A DNA stretch of 64,000 bases from Caballeronia sp. INDeC2 (GCF_023631325.1 NZ_JALQDG010000030.1:248001-312000), one strand, 5' to 3'. Counted from the first letter of the stretch, positions 8,305-14,993 are shown. Made by a program: numbers and translations. Notes: generated by a model not told the origin, from the letters alone.

Positions 8305-9452
8305 TGCAAAACATCGCGCTTGCCGCGCTTTCGAACACGCTCCGCGGTCTTCGCGACGAGATCACCGTCGCGAAACTGACGAAGCGCACGCGTCAATGCA
8401 CGATCGCGACCGTGGCGACAGCCGTCGCCATCTACGTTTCGCACTGGCTCCGGCTAGAACAGATCTGGTGGCCGGCGATCTGCGCGTTCTCGCTGACGGG
8501 CCTCGAGGTCAAGGCGTCGCTGCGCCAGGGAACGCAGCAGATCGCCGGCACGCTCTGCGGGACCACGCTCGGCTGGCTGCTGTCGCAATACGTGGCCGGG
8601 GGCATCGGTCCGTTCGTGCTGTGCGTCATCGGTCTGTCGTCGGGCGGGCTGTATCTCGCCACCAGCCGCGCCGCGAGCTATATGTGGATTCTTTCGACGG
8701 TTCTGGCGATCTTCATGATCGCCTCGGTTCGCGCGCATCCGGCGACGAATCCCGCCGATCTCGTCGTCGCGCTTTCCGTGGGGGCGTTGACGGGCACCAT
8801 CGCGTACTGGCTCGTTTGTCTCGCCGCCGACATGCTCGTGCGGATCTTCGGAGGGAAAACGCGCGCTGGCGATGCTGCCGCTTCGGCGCCCTCCGCTTCA
8901 ACGCAAGCGACGCTTGGACGATTGCGACACACCGTCGCCGGCGCGGTGACGTTGTCGGTGCTGGCGTACCTCGCCTTTCGATATCCGCTCGAAGGCTTCG
9001 CCCAGGCGATGACGACCGCCCTCGTCACGCTACTCGTCCCGCTCGACGCCAGCGGCGCGTGGTCGCCCTATGCCGTCGCGCTGCGCATGTGTCATCGTTT
9101 GCTCGGCTGTCTCATCGGCAGCGTTTTCGTTATCGCGCTCGTGCCGCTGACGGCGGGGAACATGCACCTTTGCGTCGTCGCACTTTGCGTACTCGTCTGG
9201 CTCTCGTGTCACTTCCGTTTCGGCGATCTGAACGTGAGCTATGCGGGCACGCAGTTCGGCGCTGTCGTCATCCTCGCGTTCGTGCACGATCAGGCCTGGC
9301 TGAGCGACGATGTGCACGCCGCATACGGACGTCTTCTGGGCGTGACCGCGGGGATCGTCGTCCTGACGGTCGTGCTTGCCGTCGTGGGACGGACGTTTCG
9401 CGGGTGGCCGTTGAGCCGTTCTGAACGCGGGTTCGGAACACGCGGGGAGTGA
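8304..9452 (+). CDS. FUSC-family inner-membrane protein
   Basis: Integral membrane protein of 382 aa made of two hydrophobic blocks (about residues 25-175 and 215-365) separated by a polar linker with RLRHTVAGAV. This arrangement matches the FUSC/aromatic acid exporter fold, but at about half the length of full AaeB-type pumps. Its ATG overlaps the amidase stop by one base, so the two genes are co-translated. No periplasmic adaptor gene adjoins it. It may export the amidase product or a toxic amide; this role is inferred from coupling alone. Confidence 0.75.
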   Translation: MQNIALAALSNTLRGLRDEITVAKLTKRTRQCTIATVATAVAIYVSHWLRLEQIWWPAICAFSLTGLEVKASLRQGTQQIAGTLCGTTLGWLLSQYVAGGIGPFVLCVIGLSSGGLYLATSRAASYMWILSTVLAIFMIASVRAHPATNPADLVVALSVGALTGTIAYWLVCLAADMLVRIFGGKTRAGDAAASAPSASTQATLGRLRHTVAGAVTLSVLAYLAFRYPLEGFAQAMTTALVTLLVPLDASGAWSPYAVALRMCHRLLGCLIGSVFVIALVPLTAGNMHLCVVALCVLVWLSCHFRFGDLNVSYAGTQFGAVVILAFVHDQAWLSDDVHAAYGRLLGVTAGIVVLTVVLAVVGRTFRGWPLSRSERGFGTRGE

Positions 9453-9505
9453 GGGCGTCGCTGCCGGTTCTCGTTCCGTGCTGTGATCGCTTGTACGTCA
9501 TCCCC

Positions 9506-9533
9506 CTTGAAATTTTCGCTCGAGAATCTATTT
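9506..9533 (+). promoter_or_regulatory. Candidate sigma-32 promoter for the hsp20 pair
   Basis: CTTGAAA at 9506-9512 is an exact match to the heat-shock -35 element. About 13 bases on, ATCTATTT (9526-9533) is a partial match to CCCCATNT. It lies about 130 bp before the first Hsp20 start, in an otherwise empty stretch (9453-9665). Confidence 0.45.
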
Positions 9534-9665
9534 TTTATTTCGCTCAGACAGTGGCGCCGGCACTCCGGCGCGCTGCGTGTTTCGATTTGTTTGCCCGCAG
9601 CACGGCAGACGGACTGGAGCGCGTAAGCCAGTTCGTTTCCTGCTGCTTCAAAGGAGGAAATGACC

Positions 9666-10109
9666 ATGAGCGATCTCTACTTCGGGTCCGACCTTTTGAG
9701 CGAGTTGGATCGTCTTCAACGCCAGATGGCGAACGTCTTCGGCGGTCTGCCTTCGAGCATCCGTTCGGGGCGCGCCAACGCGTTCCCGCAGATCAACATC
9801 GGCTCGACCGACGACTCCATCGAGATCGTCGCGTTCGCGCCCGGTGTCGATCCAAAGAACCTCGATGTGTCGATCGACAAGGGGCTGCTGAGCATCAGCG
9901 GCGAGCGCGGCGCGGCGCAACCCCAAGCAGCCGGCGACGATGCGCGTGCGTATGCGCAAGAGCGCTTCGCCGGTGCTTTCCGGCGCGTCATCGAACTGCC
10001 GGAGCATGCGGATCCGGACAAGGTCACGGCACGGTACGTCGATGGCTGCCTGACTGTGAGCATCGGCAAGCGGGAGGCGTCGAAGCCACGGGCCATCACT
10101 GTGCAATGA
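9666..10109 (+). CDS. Small heat-shock protein, Hsp20/alpha-crystallin family
   Basis: ATP-independent holdase chaperone of 147 aa. The alpha-crystallin domain covers about residues 40-140, with FPQINIGSTDDSIEIVAFAPGV at its start and the closing A-x-x-x-G-x-L-type motif as YVDGCLTVSIGKRE. ATG 9666 is preferred to ATG 9660 because AGGAGG (9652-9657) is 8 bases from the former but only 2 from the latter. It is followed 25 bp later by a second Hsp20 in the same direction. A sigma-32-like promoter lies upstream, so both are probably heat induced. Confidence 0.92.
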   Translation: MSDLYFGSDLLSELDRLQRQMANVFGGLPSSIRSGRANAFPQINIGSTDDSIEIVAFAPGVDPKNLDVSIDKGLLSISGERGAAQPQAAGDDARAYAQERFAGAFRRVIELPEHADPDKVTARYVDGCLTVSIGKREASKPRAITVQ

Positions 10110-10134
10110 AATTTGTTGAATGAGGACAGACATC

Positions 10135-10542
10135 ATGAGCGACACGACCGAACTCACCAGGAAAGATGACTCGGCGATGACCCGGCGTGAAGGCGACGCG
10201 TCACAACGACGGATCACGCTGACGCCGCCCGTCGACATCTTCGAGGATAGCCAGGGCGTAACTTTATGGGCCGATCTGCCCGGCGTGACGAAGGACCGGC
10301 TCGACGTGAAGGTGCACGATGGCAACCTGTTCATCGAGGCCGAAGCGGCGGTATCGACGCCCGCTGGGCTGCGCCTGCAACACGCCGAGGTCCGCCAGCC
10401 CCACTTTGCGCGGGCGTTCTCGCTGGGCGCTGATCTGGATGCGTCGAAGATCGATGCAAGCCTGAAGGACGGCGTGCTGAAGCTGACGATACCGCGACGG
10501 GATGAAGCGCGGCCGCGGCGGGTCGAGGTGCGCACGGAGTGA
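10135..10542 (+). CDS. Second small heat-shock protein, Hsp20 family
   Basis: Chaperone of 135 aa, paralogous to its upstream neighbour. The crystallin domain runs from about residue 25 (TPPVDIFEDSQGVTLWADLP) to the end, closing with LKDGVLKLTIPRRDEARPRR. The I-x-I-type C-terminal tail is short or absent, as in many class A partners. ATG 10135 is used because GAGGA sits 8 bases upstream. Paired Hsp20 genes of this kind often form mixed oligomers; that is family knowledge, not seen here. An 11-bp perfect hairpin follows the stop. Confidence 0.92.
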   Translation: MSDTTELTRKDDSAMTRREGDASQRRITLTPPVDIFEDSQGVTLWADLPGVTKDRLDVKVHDGNLFIEAEAAVSTPAGLRLQHAEVRQPHFARAFSLGADLDASKIDASLKDGVLKLTIPRRDEARPRRVEVRTE

Positions 10543-10553
10543 TACGCGCTTGC

Positions 10554-10578
10554 CGATGGCGGCCGTGGGCCGCCATCG
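10554..10578 (+). terminator. Strong hairpin after the hsp20 pair
   Basis: An 11-bp perfect stem (10554-10564 with 10568-10578) and a 3-base loop, 12 bp after the stop. It is GC-rich but has no following T-run, so it may pause or protect the transcript rather than end it cleanly. Confidence 0.5.
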
Positions 10579-10623
10579 TTGAGTGCGGCTGCTTTGGCGG
10601 GAAGCGGCGTGGCGGCCAGTTGG

Positions 10624-10699
10624 GGGTCGTTAGCTCAGTCGGTAGAGCAGCGGACTTTTAATCCGTTGGTCACTGGTTCGAATCCAGTACGGCCCACCA
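10624..10699 (+). tRNA. tRNA-Lys, anticodon TTT
   Basis: A complete 76-nt cloverleaf. The acceptor arm GGGTCGT pairs with ACGGCCC and is followed by an encoded ACCA end. The D arm holds AGCTCAGTCGGTAGAGC. The anticodon loop CTTTTAA places TTT at 10657-10659, and the T arm holds GGTTCGAATCC. Its 3' 43 bases are repeated at 14535, so it is the attachment site of the small island that follows. The gene itself is intact. Confidence 0.97.
10654..10696 (+). repeat. att direct repeat, tRNA-side copy
   Basis: Forty-three bases from the anticodon loop through the T arm to the discriminator region of tRNA-Lys. They are identical to 14535-14577. The two copies diverge immediately outside these limits. 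Confidence 0.9.
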
Positions 10700-10710
10700 A
10701 AAAAATAAGT

Positions 10711-10736
10711 GCTTATGCCGCGTAGGCGACATAAGC
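10711..10736 (-). terminator. Intrinsic terminator, minus strand
   Basis: GCTTATG (10711-10717) pairs with CATAAGC (10730-10736), with further CGC/GCG pairing inside. On the minus strand the hairpin is followed by ACTTATTTTTTT. It would end leftward transcription coming from the integrase remnant before it reaches the tRNA. Confidence 0.6.
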
Positions 10737-10769
10737 CCTTCTCGTTTGTGTAACTCGTGTGTAACTGCG

Positions 10770-11028
10770 TCAGTGATTCGGACTTCTGTGTACCTTAAGG
10801 CGATCCAACGACAACGCGACTTTTCGCCCCTTCGGGAGAGCAAGTCGATCATGTTTTCGCATCGCTCTGTACTTTCGCAATGAATTCCTCGGCTTGCGTG
10901 CGCGTGGTTCCATCCGACTCTCGACCGACCACCCGGTAAATGCGCTGCCCGTCCGCCATCACGTTGATCGCGAACACGCCGTCACCGTCCCCAAGACGTT
11001 CGGAGGTGATTCCATGCTCGGTAATTTT
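10770..11028 (-). pseudogene. Tyrosine integrase remnant, frameshifted and truncated
   Basis: The minus-strand frame from 11028 reads KITEHGITSERLGDGDG, then VFAINVMADGQRIYRVVG and TRTQAEEFIAKVQSDA. This is the N-terminal arm-binding region typical of phage-type integrases found at tRNA genes. A run of four A residues at 10854-10857 shifts the frame. In the next frame the match resumes as HDRLALPKGRKVALSLDR and then meets TGA at 10772-10770. The codon before the first lysine is TAA, so the start is lost too. The whole catalytic domain with its R-H-R-Y residues is missing. Confidence 0.75.
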
Positions 11029-11036
11029 TTAGCTAG

Positions 11037-11231
11037 CTTCGGGTTCCGAAATCGTTACGCACTCTTACGCACTGTAACGCATCGGAGACAGGTGCGCTGA
11101 TCGGCTCGAACTGGCGACCGCTGAATATGGTGCGTGCCGGCGGGTTTTCGGATGAAGAATTGGATGCGTTCGCCATGCGATTCGGCGGGCGGCGCGCTAA
11201 CGAAAATCCCCGCGCGAAGCGGGCCGATTAA
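11037..11231 (+). other. Open frame without a start, possible phage-like remnant
   Basis: Between the integrase scrap and the PAAR gene, the plus strand is open from 11037 to TAA at 11229-11231. It encodes GSNWRPLNMVRAGGFSDEEL and a basic tail. There is no ATG until 34 codons before the stop and no ribosome site. I do not recognise the family. It could be the tail of a lost island gene or chance. Confidence 0.2.
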
Positions 11232-11279
11232 CGCGCTGCCCGGAGCGACGAAAGCGCCGCCGCTCGCGGAGATTTCTGC

Positions 11280-11540
11280 CTAGTCGACCGAGCCGTGATC
11301 CTCGTAGGCGAGCACCCGGCTGCCGCAAGCAGTCAGATAACCGTGCAGTGCGACACCCTTGCCGTTCGTGTCGGTCAGCATGTCCGAGCCTTGGATGATT
11401 GGATTCGTGCCGTGTTCGGGGCATGTCACCAGGTCACCCATGCGGGCCACTCTGCGCCCCTTGATGTCCATCGTCTCGGAACCGGTGATGATGCGACCAC
11501 GGTGAGTGGTTTCGTCGCCTACGCATGCAATTGAGGTCAT
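11280..11540 (-). CDS. PAAR-domain protein (type VI secretion spike tip)
   Basis: A stand-alone PAAR protein of 86 aa, the expected size of a single PAAR cone. It starts MTSIACVGDETTHRGRIITG and shows the pattern of PAAR/DUF4150 proteins, including GDLVTCPEHGTNPIIQGSDM with a Cys-His pair for zinc. PAAR proteins cap the VgrG spike and carry effectors. Start ATG 11540 has AGGAG about 6 bases upstream. A second, broken copy of its 5' two thirds lies at 12174-12332. No vgrG or T6SS structural genes are in the window, so the apparatus must be elsewhere if this gene is used. Confidence 0.88.
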   Translation of the reverse strand: MTSIACVGDETTHRGRIITGSETMDIKGRRVARMGDLVTCPEHGTNPIIQGSDMLTDTNGKGVALHGYLTACGSRVLAYEDHGSVD

Positions 11541-11650
11541 GGTATCTCCTGCTATTCGTTGAAAATTCCTCATCAACGTCGAAAACCGGTGGCTGACCAT
11601 GACCGTCGAATGTACCGAGGACGACACCGGTGGGTTCTTCGCTTCGCGAA

Positions 11651-12079
11651 CTAGAGGGTTATCAGACTCGCATATAGGTTGACCTGACGATTTTCACCAA
11701 CATAAGCGTGAACGTCACGACCAGTCGCATAGCAGTCGCCGAGTTGCCGAACCTCATCGATCGACTTTGGGTCTTCGGCCTCTCCATATACACCGTCAAT
11801 CTCTAAGCACCATAAGTCATCGAACTTCACTAGATGCACTCCCGCGCAAATCGAGTTCGGCTGATTTCCCTTCCACCGCGCGCTGAGTTCTGCAACATCT
11901 TTCACGATGATCTTAACGGTATCCCACCTATCCCCCGGCACCGAATGATTCTTCGCATACAGGATAGCTTGCGCTGCTGGTGGCTCTCCTACTGGATAGA
12001 AGAAGCCAAACGACACAACGAGACCATCATCGAAGTTATGATAGTCGGCCAGCAATTTTTTCAGTTCTTCTTCAGTCAT
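11651..12079 (-). CDS. Unidentified small acidic protein, candidate immunity protein
   Basis: A protein of 142 aa, acidic and cytoplasmic-looking, without a signal peptide or membrane segment. The base composition is clearly more AT-rich than the flanking chromosome. Start ATG 12079 has AGAGGT about 6 bases upstream. I do not recognise a family. Its position between two PAAR copies, downstream of Rhs toxin pieces and on the same strand, is typical of orphan immunity genes left behind when toxin tips are swapped. Its own toxin is not present nearby, so the role is inferred from context only. Confidence 0.6.
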   Translation of the reverse strand: MTEEELKKLLADYHNFDDGLVVSFGFFYPVGEPPAAQAILYAKNHSVPGDRWDTVKIIVKDVAELSARWKGNQPNSICAGVHLVKFDDLWCLEIDGVYGEAEDPKSIDEVRQLGDCYATGRDVHAYVGENRQVNLYASLITL

Positions 12080-12173
12080 CTTGACCTCTATTGTCCAATA
12101 GATGTTGCCGGTTTCTGGAGTTGCCCCGGTAACTCAGGACACTCGGACACCGTTAAGTTGATGATGCCGCGGT

Positions 12174-12332
12174 TAGCCTTGGATGATTGGATTTGTGCCG
12201 TGTTCGGGGCATGTCACCAAGTCATCCATGCGGGCCCCCACTCTGCGCCCCTTGATGTCCATCGTGTCCCGAACCGGTGATGATGCGACCACGATGCGTG
12301 GTCTCGTCGCCGATGCATGCGATTGATGTCAT
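12174..12332 (-). pseudogene. Broken second copy of the PAAR gene
   Basis: The minus strand from ATG 12332 reads MTSIACIGDETTHRGRIITG, nearly the same as the intact PAAR gene at 11280. A one-base insertion then throws it out of frame. Alignment by eye continues past a further 3-base insertion to about 12174, where similarity stops abruptly. The last third of the PAAR domain is absent. It is a decayed partial duplication, probably from recombination between toxin modules. Confidence 0.75.
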
Positions 12333-12358
12333 TATCAAAGTTCTTACCTTTATGGTTC

Positions 12359-12535
12359 CTAGATTCGGCTTGCGAAGTTTCGAAGGACGTCGGCCAACTC
12401 CAACGCTTCTTCCTCGGAAAGTTCGACAGGATCGCCTTCTCTCGTCACGGCCGTAATATGAATTGACGTCTCTTGCTCGATCCATATCCGGAGTGTTCCG
12501 TCGCTCGACTCAAAATAGTCGTTCTTTTCTTGCAT
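12359..12535 (-). CDS. Small acidic protein (58 aa), candidate immunity or accessory gene
   Basis: ATG 12535 opens a 58-residue frame starting MQEKNDYFESSDGTLRIWIE and ending ELADVLRNFASRI. The protein is acidic, with an EEEALELADVL helix near its end. It begins 2 bp after the stop of the toxin-tip remnant at 12538, in the spacing usual for an Rhs toxin and its immunity gene. The ribosome site is weak (GGTGA). The frame is short and the family is not recognised; the toxin-antitoxin reading rests on position. Confidence 0.45.
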   Translation of the reverse strand: MQEKNDYFESSDGTLRIWIEQETSIHITAVTREGDPVELSEEEALELADVLRNFASRI

Positions 12536-12537
12536 TG

Positions 12538-12729
12538 CTATTCACCTGTAGTTGGAAAATGAGGATTGCCATCGACGGGAGAAGTAACCTTCACTTTACC
12601 GGTTGGATCATATGCATGCACATGATCAACTGCAGCTTTAGGATCGTTGTAGGGCAATCCTGTCGCCTGATCGATATGGCCACGGTCCAATCTAAGCCGC
12701 TCTTTGCCCGTGCATGGACATTTCCATTT
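12538..12729 (-). pseudogene. Rhs toxin-tip remnant
   Basis: The minus-strand frame, open from 12729 to TAG at 12540-12538, has no start codon at its head. It encodes WKCPCTGKERLRLDRGHIDQ, then TGLPYNDPKAAVDHVHAYDP and a short tail ending PHFPTTGE. The CPC pair, the GHID motif and the HVHAYD motif look like the end of a polymorphic toxin, but I cannot name the toxin class. The Rhs core that should precede it is missing. It looks like a displaced C-terminal cassette kept next to its immunity gene. Confidence 0.5.
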
Positions 12730-12801
12730 TTATGGACGCTCCCGTGGCATCTTGTTTTGCCGCGATGAGCCCCAAACAGGGCGTAGAAGAGCTTGTCTGA
12801 A

Positions 12802-13230
12802 TTACTCCGTTTCGGAACCATCCCAGACCGAGGGTAACTGCTGCCGTTGCCTTTCGCTTCGCTTGAGCGACATACATCCGATGACTTCAAGGGTCGACAC
12901 CCTCACCAAAATGATAAGTAAGTGCGTGCCAGCTCCTATTGCCAACCAACATATCTTTTCATCGTCGGGCAAATACTTCACGACTTCTATCGCTTCGACA
13001 AATCCGTGGTGCTCTCGATGCTGCGCTGAAAGCCCTTTTTCTCGGAGCCGAAGAAGCCCCAGCATTCCAATCTGAGAATATTCGTCTAGGGTACCGTCTT
13101 GATTAAAAAACTTCGCCACATCCGAATTTTCAATCGCTTGGCGGAGAATCATACGGGCGGAGCTGTTCAAATCACTTCTCTCAAGAATTGAGGAAAGGTC
13201 AATTTGGAGCGCGATTTCACGAATTTTCAT
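12802..13230 (-). CDS. Candidate immunity protein for the Rhs-ART toxin
   Basis: A protein of 142 aa starting MKIREIALQIDLSSILERSD, with no signal peptide, so presumably cytoplasmic. Its ATG at 13230 overlaps the stop of the Rhs toxin fragment by four bases (ATGA), the standard arrangement for a polymorphic toxin and its cognate immunity protein. It is far too small to be a DraG-type ADP-ribosylhydrolase. If it protects against the toxin, it probably does so by binding and blocking the active site. Family not recognised. It is AT-richer than the chromosome around the island. Confidence 0.65.
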   Translation of the reverse strand: MKIREIALQIDLSSILERSDLNSSARMILRQAIENSDVAKFFNQDGTLDEYSQIGMLGLLRLREKGLSAQHREHHGFVEAIEVVKYLPDDEKICWLAIGAGTHLLIILVRVSTLEVIGCMSLKRSERQRQQLPSVWDGSETE

Positions 13231-14087
13231 GACTTGGTCACCTTGGCACCTGATCTACACCCACGGAGCAGGACTTCTTGCTCTCCATATTCATCAATTG
13301 AGAATTCCCAAGACCATCCATCGCCGGGAGCGGGGGCTCCAGTGGGGAACTCCATTATCACTCCGCCCGGACCTTCTTTATTTGCCCACCACTTCGCGAT
13401 CTCTGGATCACGAGTCCATGATGTGTAAGGGCTATCTGCAGAACGACCGCCAGCGTTGTGCTCGTCCGCCGTGACGCTTCCGTTGATCTTTCCAGGAGTA
13501 GCTGTTCCCCGTTTTGCATCTTCAATTGCTGGATGTTTAGCACTTACGCCGCGGTAAAGACATTTGCTCAACCCGAGCGGATCAAGCCACTTGACGGGGT
13601 TTGCATCGGCATACTGATAGACGTTGATTCCGCCAGCCAACCCAATTAGGTCCGGCGTGGTGAACCTGCCTGCACTCGGATCGTAATACCGCATCCGATT
13701 GTAGTGCAGACCCGTTTCATCGTCCGCATACTGCCCTTGGTAGCGAATCGCGTTGTCCGTGTCTTGTGCATCCGTCTTCCCGTAGGGCGTGGGCTTTCCA
13801 CCGCCCCACGCCTTATATCGCGCCAGCCATACCACCTTCCCCGACTCGTCCAGCAGTTCTTGCGGCGTGCCCAGATGGTCATTTTGATAGTGCAGAGTCG
13901 CATGGCGACTCTTTGCCGGGACCTGCACGAACCCGCCATCGGTGCCGGTCGCGAGGAACGCCGGTTCGACGAGGCGTTCATCAAGACGCGCCAGCGGCAC
14001 GAACGTGCCTGGCTCGTGCAGATAGAGCGATGCACGTTGCCATTGGTGATCTGCGGCCAGCGTGTGCATGCGCTGCGCCACCGGCAA
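13227..14087 (-). CDS. Orphan Rhs C-terminal fragment with ADP-ribosyltransferase-like toxin tip
   Basis: Only the last part of an Rhs protein is present. The frame is open from 14117, with TTG 14087 a possible start, whereas a full Rhs is over 1,000 aa. YD-type sequence such as YQNDHLGTPQELLDESGKVV and RYYDPSAGRFTTPDLIGLAGG leads to the hallmark DPLGL (13569-13583). The tip of about 113 aa has the three R-S-E ART signatures: Arg in LYRGVS, the serine strand in SPYTSWTRDPEIAKWW, and E-x-E in YGEQEVLLRG. ART toxins of this kind modify essential proteins of rival cells. It has no secretion-competent N-terminus, so it is probably a silent cassette, though its stop overlaps the candidate immunity gene. 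Confidence 0.75.
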   Translation of the reverse strand: MPVAQRMHTLAADHQWQRASLYLHEPGTFVPLARLDERLVEPAFLATGTDGGFVQVPAKSRHATLHYQNDHLGTPQELLDESGKVVWLARYKAWGGGKPTPYGKTDAQDTDNAIRYQGQYADDETGLHYNRMRYYDPSAGRFTTPDLIGLAGGINVYQYADANPVKWLDPLGLSKCLYRGVSAKHPAIEDAKRGTATPGKINGSVTADEHNAGGRSADSPYTSWTRDPEIAKWWANKEGPGGVIMEFPTGAPAPGDGWSWEFSIDEYGEQEVLLRGCRSGAKVTKS

Positions 14088-14177
14088 CGAGTACTCGTCT
14101 TGACACTGCTGATTCTTTTAGAGGGGTGTTACTGCGTAAGCAAGGCGACTTATCTGAAAGTTGCCCGCGATAGAAAA

Positions 14178-14201
14178 ACGCCTCGCAGCAAGGCGAGGCG
14201 T
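14178..14201 (-). terminator. Intrinsic terminator, minus strand
   Basis: A 9-bp perfect stem (14178-14186 with 14193-14201) and a 6-base loop. On the minus strand it is followed by TTTTT. It lies just after the unidentified fragment at 14216 and upstream of the Rhs scrap. The Rhs piece therefore sits behind a terminator and probably has no promoter of its own. Confidence 0.8.
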
Positions 14202-14215
14202 ATGGAGGGTGATGA

Positions 14216-14407
14216 TCAGACTCTCTGATCGGCGACGATGCGGTTATCCCGCCGCCCCGTGCTCAGACGGGCCGAGGTGTAACGCTCCATCGCTCGGAGG
14301 AACGGAAAGAGATCGGGCGTCTCGACGTCGGCGACGAGCACGCCGCTGCGCGGACTGCGCTTGTTACCTTCCGCGACCGGCGCGACGGTGAAACCCTGCA
14401 TGCGCAT
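14216..14407 (-). CDS. Unidentified 63-aa fragment at the right end of the island
   Basis: The minus-strand frame starts MRMQGFTVAPVAEGNKRSPR and continues through LFPFLRAMERYTSARLSTG. It can be extended a few codons upstream as FPWRNYT before a TAG, which suggests it is the C-terminal end of a longer protein whose front was lost. A good intrinsic terminator follows its stop. I do not recognise the family. It lies inside the att repeats and reads in the same direction as the rest of the cargo. Confidence 0.4.
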   Translation of the reverse strand: MRMQGFTVAPVAEGNKRSPRSGVLVADVETPDLFPFLRAMERYTSARLSTGRRDNRIVADQRV

Positions 14408-14743
14408 GGTGTAGTTGCGCCAAGGAAACTAGAGAAAAACGAAGAATCTCCGATACTTCAACCTTACCAAAAAATCAGCACAATCTATTGATTTATATAT
14501 GTTTTTATGCATCCTCGGAATGTCCGTCCGACGTACTTTTAATCCGTTGGTCACTGGTTCGAATCCAGTACGGCCCATCTCAAGCTGAGAATCTCAATGC
14601 TGCCCAATGAATGTCACCGCAGCAGCCCTCGATGAGCCATGTCAGGTACGCGCGATGCTCTGTCCATCTGCGTTCAAAGAACGGAAGCGAGCCTCGCCGG
14701 CAGGCTCATCACTTCCGCACGCCCGACTGCCCAGGAGTACACC
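14408..14743. other. Gene-free stretch holding the right island end
   Basis: About 335 bp. The first 125 bp are AT-rich and contain no convincing frame, then comes the second att repeat (14535-14577). The rest leads to the ribosome site of the small lipoprotein gene. I see no gene in it. Confidence 0.6.
14535..14577 (+). repeat. att direct repeat, distal copy
   Basis: Identical over 43 bases to the 3' part of tRNA-Lys at 10654-10696. It lacks the 5' half of the tRNA, so it is not a second tRNA gene but the far attachment site of the island. Confidence 0.9.
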
Positions 14744-14962
14744 ATGAAATCTTCCAGCAGCATCAAGGTATGGCTGATCATCGCAATGACCGCATTCAGT
14801 TGTCTCACGGCGGGCTGCAACCGCAATCGCACCACCGTCACCACAGGCGACACGGCCAGCGACACCGCTGCCGCCGGCCCAGCGTCCGGCGCATCCGGTC
14901 CGGCCGCGGCGAGCTTCCCGGCTACGGCGGCCAGCGACGCACCCTCAGGCGCCAGTCAGTAA
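14744..14962 (+). CDS. Small lipoprotein
   Basis: A 72-aa protein starting MKSSSSIKVWLIIAMTAFS and reaching a lipobox, LTAGC, near residue 25. A short Asn/Arg/Thr segment follows, then a low-complexity Ala/Ser/Gly/Pro tail. It should be lipidated and anchored in the envelope; no enzymatic domain is visible. ATG 14744 has AGGAG at 14733-14737, 6 bases upstream. It is the first chromosomal gene after the island. Confidence 0.75.
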   Translation: MKSSSSIKVWLIIAMTAFSCLTAGCNRNRTTVTTGDTASDTAAAGPASGASGPAAASFPATAASDAPSGASQ

Positions 14963-14993
14963 CGCTAAAGACGCTGCCGAAGCATCGATTTCC

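Larger units (their letters stand above)
10654..14577. mobile_element. Decayed tRNA-Lys integrated island carrying Rhs/PAAR toxin remnants
   Basis: The element spans 3.9 kb between two copies of a 43-bp sequence, the first inside tRNA-Lys (10654-10696) and the second at 14535-14577. This is the usual footprint of a tyrosine integrase that uses the tRNA 3' end and restores it on entry. A frameshifted and truncated integrase N-terminus lies next to the tRNA. The cargo, all on the minus strand, is Rhs C-terminal toxin pieces, candidate immunity genes and PAAR genes. Several cargo genes are lower in GC than the surroundings. No intact integrase remains, so the element looks immobile. Confidence 0.85.

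Noticed and set aside
12591..12890. A 99-aa minus-strand protein over the toxin-tip remnant
   Set aside because: It crosses two better-supported frames and has no start signal or recognisable sequence; the CPC/GHID frame looks more protein-like.
14535..14577. A second tRNA-Lys gene
   Set aside because: Only the 3' 43 bases match; the acceptor 5' strand, D arm and the 5' side of the anticodon stem are missing. It is an attachment-site repeat.
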